Assembly: GCF_000422425.1 (NCBI RefSeq)
Contig: NZ_KE383828.1
Coordinates: 224,003 to 288,002 of the forward strand
Source: Oceanospirillum beijerinckii DSM 7166
Lineage (GTDB): Bacteria; Pseudomonadota; Gammaproteobacteria; Pseudomonadales; Halomonadaceae
Reading direction: 5' to 3'
Length of the DNA stretch: 64,000 nt
The notes beneath the pieces are model-generated. The model worked only from the letters and a program-made list of their open reading frames with translations. It made no database searches and was not told the DNA's origin. Both the position numbers and the translations under genes were made by a program. Positions 56,444 to 64,000 of this stretch are shown one piece after another. Position 1 is the stretch's first letter, and each line of letters starts with the position of its first letter.

Positions 56444-57837
56444 CCCTGCACCTCTTGTTGCTGAGAAAGAGAAGTCTGTGCAGGAGATGATATTAACGGC
56501 TCAACCGCTTGCTGAGGCAATACCAGGGTAAAGCAAGCACCGCCATCAACACTGTTAGTCGCCACTAACTGACCGTGGTGCTCTAGGACGATGCCATAGC
56601 TGATCGATAGTCCAAGGCCGGTACCCTGGCCCACTGGTTTAGTGGTAAAGAAAGGCTCAAACAGTTTATCCAGATACTCTTCTGGAATGCCCGAACCACT
56701 GTCGGTAATCTGCACCTGAACCCAATTCTGTTCAGGGTAGCTCAACTCTACGGTCAATTCAGGCTGGTCACAGTTCTCCATGGCATCAATGGCGTTTTGT
56801 ACCAGATTCATCAGCACCTGTTGAATCTGACCAGGGTGACCATAAGCTTCTGCCTGTTCCGGTAAGTGAGTATTTAATCGCAACTTGTCGCCCATAGGTT
56901 TTGATGTCCACTGCAGAGCGGTTTGCAGAGTATGCACCAGATCAAACTGCTGACGACCGCTGGCCTGCCCGGTAGAGAAGCGGCGCAGATCCTGAACGAT
57001 GCTTTGTACCCGCTCCGCCCCTTCAAGAGTGCCGTCAACCAAGGGATCAAGGTCCTTCACAATACGGGCGATACGCAGCTCTTCGGCAAGCTGCTGCAGC
57101 TGTGCTCCACTGACGCCTTTTTGAGCCTGATCTAAAAACTGCAATAAGCGCCGGGCATAGCCCTTTAACGCGTGCATATTGCCGTACACAAAGCTGATGG
57201 GGTTATTCAGTTCATGGGCCACACCTGCCACCAAACGCCCTAGTGATGCCATCTTTTCAGCATGTACTAGCTGCTGCTGAGTACGTTTCAGCTCTTCATG
57301 GGCTTCATTGAGTTCGTGATAAGCTCGTTTTAACTCGCCGATAGGACGACCAACAATCACCAGGCCATCAACACGCTGACGGTCATCAAACAGCGGTGTG
57401 CAGTTCAGGCTAAGCTCCAACGCATCACCACCCGGCAGGCACAGCTTGACCTCACAGTCATTGAGCGTGGCTTTGGTAGGGTTCTGCATCAATTGAGAAA
57501 AACAGATCTGGTCACTGCAAAACAGTTCGGTCAGTTGGCAGCCGGTCAGCTGGTCATGGGGCAAACCCGTTAATTCGGTTAAGGCGGGATTAAACTGCTT
57601 AACCAAACCCTGACGGTCAGTCACTACCAGAATATCACTCATCGCCTGCTGTACGCTGGCCATAAACTGATGGGCTTCTTCCAGAGCCTGGTTTTTCTCT
57701 TCGATCTCAACCTGATATTTCACCAGATCCGCATAAACTTCATCCATCTTCTGGATCACATCGATCCAGGCTTCATCCGTTGCTCCTGTGGGCAAAGTTT
57801 GCTCGGGAAACATTGTCAGCTCGGGTTTCTCTCTCAT
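56440..57837 (-). CDS. hupT: H2-responsive PAS sensor histidine kinase, HupT/HoxJ
   Basis: This 465-aa cytosolic kinase has a PAS domain ([20 protein letters not shown], about 65-165), a coiled coil, the H-box [15 protein letters not shown], an N-box [10 protein letters not shown] and G-boxes [11 protein letters not shown] and [11 protein letters not shown]. In HupTUV/HoxJBC systems this kinase binds the sensor hydrogenase and phosphorylates HupR/HoxA, an NtrC-type activator of sigma-54 promoters. That activator is not in the window. It is the first gene of a three-gene operon; the start ATG 57837 lacks a strong ribosome site and ATG 57813 is an alternative. Confidence 0.9.
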   Translation of the reverse strand: MREKPELTMFPEQTLPTGATDEAWIDVIQKMDEVYADLVKYQVEIEEKNQALEEAHQFMASVQQAMSDILVVTDRQGLVKQFNPALTELTGLPHDQLTGCQLTELFCSDQICFSQLMQNPTKATLNDCEVKLCLPGGDALELSLNCTPLFDDRQRVDGLVIVGRPIGELKRAYHELNEAHEELKRTQQQLVHAEKMASLGRLVAGVAHELNNPISFVYGNMHALKGYARRLLQFLDQAQKGVSGAQLQQLAEELRIARIVKDLDPLVDGTLEGAERVQSIVQDLRRFSTGQASGRQQFDLVHTLQTALQWTSKPMGDKLRLNTHLPEQAEAYGHPGQIQQVLMNLVQNAIDAMENCDQPELTVELSYPEQNWVQVQITDSGSGIPEEYLDKLFEPFFTTKPVGQGTGLGLSISYGIVLEHHGQLVATNSVDGGACFTLVLPQQAVEPLISSPAQTSLSQQQEVQG

Positions 57838-58182
57838 AAAAGGATTTAGTCCATTAGCAGCAGATGCAGATTTTACGCCAGTTTTTTATTCTTATTTGGG
57901 TTTCTTACAATGCGATACCGTATCTATTCCGCTTCCTTACATCTGGATGAGAAAACTCAGTAGAGGGCCCGGGATAATACCGCGAGAAAACGCCCCACAA
58001 GGCAATCATCAGGGAAGAGGATTCAACTTCAATAAGCCATTACACGTAGCAAGCCGCTTACCATCACTAGACCACTTCGCTATTTCAGTAACCACTTGCC
58101 CCCGTCTTAGGTACTGCTAACAGTTTACCAGAGCGCACCCTTTTAGGGCTAAAGAGTGAGTTAAGAAAGATACTTACCCAGC

Positions 58183-58199
58183 TGGCATATCCCTTGCTT
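58183..58199 (+). promoter_or_regulatory. Sigma-54 promoter (-24/-12) upstream of hupE
   Basis: TGGCATATCCCTTGCTT matches the sigma-54 pattern TGGCAC-N5-TTGC with exact spacing and only one change. It lies about 100 bp before the hupE start, in the 464-bp divergent region 57838-58301. Its place next to an H2-sensing kinase fits control by a HupR/HoxA-type activator. Confidence 0.78.
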
Positions 58200-58301
58200 T
58201 AAGAGATATAGGCAACATAAAACCCCAGATATGCGGGTAATACCCAGCTCTTTAAATCACAACAAACCATGTCTCTACAAACAAGACTATAAGGAATCGA
58301 C

Positions 58302-58868
58302 ATGCTGAAAAAAACTCTATTTGCTCTGGCGGCGAGTACTCTAATGACTACACCTGCATTGGCTCATAGCGGCCATGATGTTTCCAGTATCGCCAGCGGC
58401 CTGCTTCACCCATTAACAGGTCTTGATCACCTGCTGGCTATTTCGGCCATTGCTATTTGGGGTAGCCGACAAGAGAAAATTAACCCCCTAGCTTTGATAA
58501 TCGCTTTTCTGTTTATGATGGCATTGGGTGGTGTACTGGGTATTCAAGGCCTGCTTATTCCTGGAGTAGAAAGCGCTATTATCGTCAGCGTACTGGCTTT
58601 GGGTCTGCTGATGGCTCGTCAGGTTCAGTTAGGTACAGCAACCGGTATTGTCATGACTATGGCTATCGCCTTTGTGCATGGTCAGGCCCATGGTGGCGAA
58701 GTAGCTAATGCTACTGCCCTGGCTTATATCGCCGGATACCTGATCAGCTGTGCGGCACTGATGGCTGCTGGCAATAAAGCGGGTCAATGGTTAAACCAAC
58801 GTCCACGCCTGACACTGGTGCTTGGATCTGCCGTTTCTTTGACTGGCGGTGCAATTGCGCTGGGTTAA
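58302..58868 (+). CDS. hupE: HupE/UreJ family nickel permease
   Basis: This 188-aa protein has a signal-like first helix (TLFALAASTLMTTPALA) followed by about six membrane helices. The two nickel motifs are present: HPLTGLDH (His36, Asp42, His43, the numbering known for Rhizobium HupE) and AFVHGQAHGGE. It brings nickel into the cell for hydrogenase. It is divergent from hupTUV, with a sigma-54 promoter upstream and a terminator downstream. Confidence 0.92.
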   Translation: MLKKTLFALAASTLMTTPALAHSGHDVSSIASGLLHPLTGLDHLLAISAIAIWGSRQEKINPLALIIAFLFMMALGGVLGIQGLLIPGVESAIIVSVLALGLLMARQVQLGTATGIVMTMAIAFVHGQAHGGEVANATALAYIAGYLISCAALMAAGNKAGQWLNQRPRLTLVLGSAVSLTGGAIALG

Positions 58869-58909
58869 GCGATCTATGAAGTCAAACAGATAAAAACAGT
58901 TCTCGCCTA

Positions 58910-58945
58910 AAAGATCCGGCAACTGCCATTGTCGGGTCTTTTTTA
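58910..58945 (+). terminator. Terminator after hupE
   Basis: AAAAGATCCGGCA pairs with TGTCGGGTCTTTT through G-U wobbles, followed by a T-run; it lies between convergent genes. Confidence 0.85.
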
Positions 58946-58967
58946 CTGACTATCCTTTATTGCTCTT

Positions 58968-61103
58968 TTAAGCGGATATCTGCATCTCAATAGCAAGCAG
59001 CTGCTCTTCGGTTGGTAAACCTTTGGCATACTTAAAGCCTTGTGCGACCTTAGCACCCGCCAATTGAGCCTGTTGCTCTTCATGCTCGTTCTCAATACCT
59101 TCAACAACAGTGCTCAACCCCAAGTTATTAGCCAAAAACAGCAGGCTTTCAAATAAGGCAAAATCGCTGGGGTCACCAGAACACAAACGTGCTGTATAGC
59201 TACGATCCACTTTTAAACCCGTTATTGGGAATTCTTTAAGATAGGACAGTGAGGCATATCCAGTACCAAAATCATCCAGCATAATAGCCACACCAGCAGA
59301 CCTTAAGCGACTTAGCTGCTCCAATACGATCTGATCTTTCTCTAATAATGCGGTTTCTGTCAGCTCGACACTGAGAGCCGCTGGATCGACGTTATGAGCC
59401 TTCATCCCCTTGATTAACAGATCCGCCACATCATGATAAAAAAACTGTGCTGCAGAAACATTAAGCGATACTTTGACCTTATGCCCGTGACTTTCACATA
59501 ATAGAGGAATATCCTGCAACACCTGCTCAATTACAAACTCCCCCAACTCCTGCACTACTGGCGACTCTTCAGCTATGGGGAAAAACTCGGCAGGACTGAC
59601 AAAGCCCAGCTTATCATTTTGCCAGCGCATCAGAGCTTCATAACCGACCACATTACCTGTAGAGATATTGACCTGGGGTTGATAAACCATAAATAGCTCC
59701 CCCTGTCTGCGCGCTTTAAGCAAGGCCTGTTCCAGTTCATAACGACGCTGCAAGCGAGCGTTCATCTCATCTTCAAAGTACACCACACGATTTTTACCGC
59801 GGACTTTAGCTTCATTCAGAGCAAGGGAAACATGATGTTGAATTTCTGAAATATTACAGGTATTTAATGGGTATATCGCAACACCGATACTGGCCTGCAT
59901 ACCGTGCAAAGGATGGGCCTTATCTTGAGCGGGATTAAACACCGTCATAAGATTCTCTGTCAGCCCATGTACGCCATGTCGGGAAATATCTCCTAAAAGT
60001 ATGATGCCAAACTCATCCCCACCCAAGCGAGCTAAGTGAACATCTTCTCGTTTTACGACCCACTGCTCGCACCATTCATCCAACACCTTGCCGCAGTGCG
60101 CGACCATTTTTTTCAGTAACAGGTCACCTGCGTGAAAACCCCGGGTTTCGTTAAACCACTTAAAGTTATCCAAATCGATTTGCAACAGTGTGATTTTTCC
60201 ATCAGGTTCATCAGTGACATAATCAGAAATTTGTTGTTGGAAAAAGGTTCGATTACCAATCCCCGTCAGCTGATCATTAAAAGCGAGCGTCTCGATATTA
60301 CGTACATTATTTTGAATCTGGGCCGCCATATTTTTAAAAGACAGCCCAAGGCGACCAAACTCATCCCCTTTCTTTAGGATATCCGGCAGCTCCCAACGCC
60401 CCAGTGCCAGGCTTTGAGAGTAGTCCATTAATGCCTGTACAGGACGGGTCACAGTATTAGACAACAAAGCACTTAGAATCAGCGCCAGTAAGCCAAAAGC
60501 AACAACCATATAAATTAAGAACAGCATAAACTGCTGCTCTGCACTCTCAAGTACTGTGTTAATAGCCTGCTCAGTTTCATAAACCGAGCGTTTCACCGGA
60601 ACCAGGGATAACCAGAGTAAAACACCCCCGACCTGCTCCCCTTGATGTAAAATGGGCTGATTCATCAGTAATTGATTATTCAGTACTCTGAAGCCAGCTT
60701 GTGAGAGAGATATGCGCACGGGCAGTAGAGGATCAACACTGTTACCAAAGCTATCCAAGCCTGGAGTGCCATCATGCAAAACTTCATAATTATCGTCACA
60801 AACCAAAGCCTGACGCACCAATGGTGTTGCAGAAATCAGCTTCAGTTGCTCATCAATCGCTGATAAATGCTGGTATTTAGCGGGGGTTGACAGGCTGGAT
60901 GCCAAAGACTCTAACAGCACTTCACTGCGTGAGATCACCTCATTGACCAAGGAGTCATGCACTTTTTTTTGACTAACATCAGAAATAGACTGATTTAATC
61001 GCTGTAGTTCACCGTATATAGCTGCGGAAAAAAGCAACATCAGCATTAAAGCACCGGCTGAAAACAACAGTAAATAGCGAGTTCTTATTGGAATCCTATT
61101 CAT
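58968..61103 (-). CDS. Membrane GGDEF-EAL protein with HAMP domain
   Basis: This 711-aa protein has an N-terminal helix (YLLLFSAGALMLMLLFSA), a periplasmic sensor region to about 175, a second helix (about 190-215) and a HAMP domain (NTVTRPVQALMDYSQ). GGDEF (RLGGDEFGIILL, intact) and EAL (YEALMRW, SVELTETALL, DDFGTGYASLSYLKEF, LKVDRSY) follow. Both active-site sets look complete, so it may make or degrade cyclic-di-GMP. Confidence 0.93.
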   Translation of the reverse strand: MNRIPIRTRYLLLFSAGALMLMLLFSAAIYGELQRLNQSISDVSQKKVHDSLVNEVISRSEVLLESLASSLSTPAKYQHLSAIDEQLKLISATPLVRQALVCDDNYEVLHDGTPGLDSFGNSVDPLLPVRISLSQAGFRVLNNQLLMNQPILHQGEQVGGVLLWLSLVPVKRSVYETEQAINTVLESAEQQFMLFLIYMVVAFGLLALILSALLSNTVTRPVQALMDYSQSLALGRWELPDILKKGDEFGRLGLSFKNMAAQIQNNVRNIETLAFNDQLTGIGNRTFFQQQISDYVTDEPDGKITLLQIDLDNFKWFNETRGFHAGDLLLKKMVAHCGKVLDEWCEQWVVKREDVHLARLGGDEFGIILLGDISRHGVHGLTENLMTVFNPAQDKAHPLHGMQASIGVAIYPLNTCNISEIQHHVSLALNEAKVRGKNRVVYFEDEMNARLQRRYELEQALLKARRQGELFMVYQPQVNISTGNVVGYEALMRWQNDKLGFVSPAEFFPIAEESPVVQELGEFVIEQVLQDIPLLCESHGHKVKVSLNVSAAQFFYHDVADLLIKGMKAHNVDPAALSVELTETALLEKDQIVLEQLSRLRSAGVAIMLDDFGTGYASLSYLKEFPITGLKVDRSYTARLCSGDPSDFALFESLLFLANNLGLSTVVEGIENEHEEQQAQLAGAKVAQGFKYAKGLPTEEQLLAIEMQISA

Positions 61104-61216
61104 TATAGAGCGCTTTAGCTACAAGTGACATATAGAAAAAATCTTATTTATCAAAAAGATGGCAATTATTCTGCCACATTATGACGCATCATAGATAAGG
61201 ATCTCTAACCGCGTCC

Positions 61217-64000
61217 TCAGCTTCTGTATCGTTCTATGACTGAAATCAATAGCTCGACATCCAATGGCTTACAGAGGTAGTCATCAAAACCCTGTTCAAA
61301 GGCTTGATCAATAAACACTTGCTCCACATGACCACTCAGCGCCACGACAGGAACATCTTGCCCCTCTGGCTGACTACGAATCACTTGCAGCACTTCAGAG
61401 CCAGACAAGCCCTGTAAGTTCATATCCAATAACAATAAGTCTGGACTTTTATCCAAAAACAGCCCTATACCTTCTTCTGCATCTGCAGCCTGACGCACAT
61501 TTATCTGGCCAAGACGCTCTGAATATTTCAGTAATATCTGCTGCAACATGCGACGACTCACACTGTCATCTTCGATATAAATCAGGTCAAACTGCGCTGC
61601 GCTGTTTTGACCAGGAAAGGCGATGACCTGAGCGCCTTTCACATCAACACTTTCTTTATTACGGTCTCGCGCCCCTAGCTGAGTCGACTCTGCCACTCCC
61701 ATTTCAAGCAGCGTCACCCGGGAATCAGAGGCCTTATTTATCGCTTCCGATTCCTGTAGTAAAGAGTCTGCCAGTGGTAATGAAACCGTGAAACAACTGC
61801 CTACGCCGATTTCAGACTCCACTTCAATAGTGCCATGCATAGCTTCAACAAGATGTAAGGCCAGAGCCAGACCATTGCCTATTCCCTTAGCGTCGATACC
61901 CTGAGCTGCTTCAAAGGGCATAAAAAGTTTGTCTAAAAACTCACTTTCTATACCACATCCTGTATCAATTACTTTGAAGACCCCAAAGCCATTCTCTTTC
62001 TCAAGACTCACCGATAACACACCTCCATCCGGCGTATACTCGATGGCATTATCAAGTAAGTTGTTGATAACCTGGGCCAAACGTTTCTCATTACCCTGCA
62101 CGTTAACAACTTCAGATGACAAATTAAGGTCTAATCTCAAACTTTTAGTATCAATTTGATCAGCATATTGACGGGCGCATTCCTGCAAGACCAGATTCAC
62201 ATCTACAGGGCTGAGTTCAACAGCAATCTGACGACTTTCCATTTGTGCAAGGTCCAGAATCTGCTCCACAAGTGCAAGCATCTCTGTTCCTGAGTTAACA
62301 ATTTGCTGTATATGGAGCAGCTGCTCATCATCCAGACTCTCTTCATCCATTGCAATCAGCTGACCAAAACCCAAAATGGCATTCAGTGGCGTTCGGAATT
62401 CATGACTCATACGGGATAGGAACTGAGTTTTGGCCTTACTGGCCAGCTCAGCTCTATGTTTCTCATGCTGTAGTTTCTGCTCCGCCAGCAAACGCTCCTG
62501 ATCATTTTCATAGCCCGCTAGAATCGTTGCACAAGTGGCAACCCAAGGCTCTAGTAAAGTCATATCCTGGCTCAAACCGCAACTATCAGTTAGAACCAGG
62601 GTAAACATCATCTGTATCTCATCTGAAGATAAAATAGGCAGCAGCATAACACCTGACGACGTAGTCTGGCGTTTAGACCATTGTGACTTAGTCGACATAC
62701 TCTCAAATCCCAGAAATTCAGGCTGTAAAGACCGCTCATGGGCATGCCACTGAGCCAGATAGCTCTCTGACAGCATCTGTATCTCTCGATAAAAGTCCTC
62801 TGGCCACAAACCTTCCTGACTTGTTTTTATTTCAGCCAGTGGCTCGCATTTCAGCTGCTCTTGCAACCGAGGGGTCACCAGGAAACAACCATAATCTGCC
62901 TGCATTAATGTCATCAGATCATGCAGCTGGCCCGTCAGGTCTGGGCGCCTCTCTTTATTACAGATAAAGCGCGTCTGCATAGTAGAAATATAAGTGAGTA
63001 GGCGGTTATTAAATTGCTGGATAAACTCTTGTTTCTTACGCTCTGTTATATCCCGCACCAGTACCATAATTTTTTTGGCCGAGGTTCGGGCAAAGCGCAG
63101 TTCCAATATTTGGCGGTGCAACTCAACCTGACGGGTGACTTCACAGAAATAGCGAGCATCCGCATCACAGGCCTCATCCGTTAAGACACTCTTCAGTACT
63201 TCTCGTGACAACGCTGGGAACAGATCAAACAAGCTTTGCCCATCCTGCAAATGACGCAATAAAGGGCCACTTTTAGGCTGCTGAAAATTCAATAACTCAA
63301 AATGGGAATTTAACAACAATAACAGATCGGGCAATGATTCCAGTAAAGCTTCGTTCTCTGCTTCTCTGACAACTAACTCCTGAGAAGTCACTGACAGCTT
63401 ATCTGCTAGCTGAACACTGTTTCTGTGCAACTCAGCTTCCAGCTCTTTCCGAACACTGACATCACGCGCAAATACACATACATAAGCATTAAAACCATCT
63501 TGATAGAAGCTCATATGGCTTTCTGCCGGAAAGGAATATCCGGTACGCTTCATTAAACGGGATTCCAGCTGTACCCGCTCGCCACGGCGCACCCTATCCC
63601 ATAAAAGATGCCAACCATCGACACTCAAAGAGGTATCGACATCCTTCAGACGTAACTCGCCCAGCTCGTATTGATCGTACTCTAAAGTGGCTTGGGCAGT
63701 CTGGTTCGCAAAAACGATCTTGCCATCATGATCAACCCATAAAACTAACTCAGCAGCTTGGTCCAGTGCTCGACTACGACACTCAAGCTGCATCTCCAGT
63801 GTCCGTTTCAGTGTCACATCATCCAGTTCGATCACTACGCTTTCTAACGGGAATGCATGTGTTTTTATATGACACGACAACCAGCGAACCGCATCGCCTG
63901 ATCCCCATTGCCCAACATATATTAAATCATTTTGACTCATTAAAAGATGAGATAGGTCCGGTGCATCATCACCCTCAGTGGTTTGCAGGGTGAGCATAAA
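61217..64000 (-). CDS. Hybrid sensor histidine kinase/response regulator, 5' end cut by window
   Basis: More than 926 residues. The visible part starts within a PAS-like domain (WLSCHIKTHAF, VVIELDDVTLKR) and continues with PAS domains (LVLWVDHDGKIVFANQTA; ESLPDLLLLLNSHFELL), a GAF-like region (about 335-510) and HisKA (FLSRMSHEFRTPLNAILGF). An HATPase (NNLLDNAIEYT, DTGCGIESEFLDKLF, GNGLALALHLVEAMHG) and a C-terminal REC domain (IYIEDDSVSRRM, LLLLDMNLQGLSG, CKPLDVELL) follow. The ATG at 63997 is probably internal because the first domain is incomplete. Confidence 0.9.
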   Translation of the reverse strand, partial: FMLTLQTTEGDDAPDLSHLLMSQNDLIYVGQWGSGDAVRWLSCHIKTHAFPLESVVIELDDVTLKRTLEMQLECRSRALDQAAELVLWVDHDGKIVFANQTAQATLEYDQYELGELRLKDVDTSLSVDGWHLLWDRVRRGERVQLESRLMKRTGYSFPAESHMSFYQDGFNAYVCVFARDVSVRKELEAELHRNSVQLADKLSVTSQELVVREAENEALLESLPDLLLLLNSHFELLNFQQPKSGPLLRHLQDGQSLFDLFPALSREVLKSVLTDEACDADARYFCEVTRQVELHRQILELRFARTSAKKIMVLVRDITERKKQEFIQQFNNRLLTYISTMQTRFICNKERRPDLTGQLHDLMTLMQADYGCFLVTPRLQEQLKCEPLAEIKTSQEGLWPEDFYREIQMLSESYLAQWHAHERSLQPEFLGFESMSTKSQWSKRQTTSSGVMLLPILSSDEIQMMFTLVLTDSCGLSQDMTLLEPWVATCATILAGYENDQERLLAEQKLQHEKHRAELASKAKTQFLSRMSHEFRTPLNAILGFGQLIAMDEESLDDEQLLHIQQIVNSGTEMLALVEQILDLAQMESRQIAVELSPVDVNLVLQECARQYADQIDTKSLRLDLNLSSEVVNVQGNEKRLAQVINNLLDNAIEYTPDGGVLSVSLEKENGFGVFKVIDTGCGIESEFLDKLFMPFEAAQGIDAKGIGNGLALALHLVEAMHGTIEVESEIGVGSCFTVSLPLADSLLQESEAINKASDSRVTLLEMGVAESTQLGARDRNKESVDVKGAQVIAFPGQNSAAQFDLIYIEDDSVSRRMLQQILLKYSERLGQINVRQAADAEEGIGLFLDKSPDLLLLDMNLQGLSGSEVLQVIRSQPEGQDVPVVALSGHVEQVFIDQAFEQGFDDYLCKPLDVELLISVIERYRS

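Noticed and set aside
1-64000. tRNA and rRNA genes
   Set aside because: I looked for cloverleaf-type and conserved rRNA sequence and found nothing I could support.

Overview
The window looks like a marine gammaproteobacterium, most likely of the Oceanospirillales type. The basis is the gene content (RadD, KefC/KefG, SixA, HisC, a LodA/LodB pair, an H2-sensor hydrogenase), moderate GC, Shine-Dalgarno starts with some TTG/GTG initiation, and REP elements served by a RAYT transposase. This assignment is an inference from gene families.

Layout. 0-6 kb is a defence-like left edge. It holds the distal end of a CRISPR array (35-nt type III-like repeats), a REP-associated tyrosine transposase, a two-gene AAA ATPase + DUF4435 module resembling the PARIS anti-phage system, and a convergent 787-aa protein with a CorA-like membrane tail. 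A family of about 138-bp paired REP elements (BIMEs) is spread over the first 18.5 kb and is absent further right. 6-10.7 kb carries an LTA-synthase-like sulfatase-fold enzyme, SixA, and a prokaryotic (Fe-S type) photolyase split by an in-frame TAG. 10.7-21 kb is a leftward fatty-acid degradation cluster (acyl-CoA dehydrogenase, thiolase, FadN-like dehydrogenase/hydratase, acyl-CoA synthetase, orphan branched-chain-type binding protein). A BIME sits in each of the first three junctions, and an AraC regulator diverges from the cluster. 21-25.4 kb is an unusual pair: a catalase-like domain fused to a LodA-type cysteine-tryptophylquinone oxidase, followed by its LodB-like flavoprotein partner, which is frameshifted.

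25.4-45 kb is mostly chromosomal housekeeping: a Fur-box-preceded DUF4856 protein, a fatty acid hydroxylase/sterol desaturase, RadD, an HD-GYP response regulator, a Tat multicopper oxidase, an alpha/beta hydrolase, a YitT protein, HypF, HisC, a putAbiC-type membrane protein and KefG-KefC. 45-53.7 kb is an accessory island: a DSP-type phosphatase, a PUD/aegerolysin-like protein next to a secreted sphingomyelinase D/phospholipase D-like enzyme, a decayed integrase, a divergent XRE repressor pair with operator repeats, a third XRE protein, and an AT-rich retron (PRTase-wHTH protein, structured ncRNA region, reverse transcriptase, terminator). Fragments of a restriction-type gene and an IS21 element close the island. 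53.8-58.9 kb encodes an H2-sensing system (HupT/HoxJ kinase, HupU/HoxB, HupV/HoxC) and a divergent HupE nickel permease behind a near-consensus sigma-54 promoter. The right edge has a GGDEF-EAL protein and a hybrid sensor kinase cut by the window.

How they fit together: HypF matures NiFe centres, HupE supplies Ni and HupTUV senses H2, so these form one functional theme, although no catalytic hydrogenase is in the window. The CRISPR array, PARIS-like pair, putAbiC protein and retron form a dispersed anti-phage repertoire. The strongest candidates for something new are the catalase-LodA fusion, the PRTase retron, the PARIS-like/CorA-like neighbourhood and the PUD-SMase D pair.
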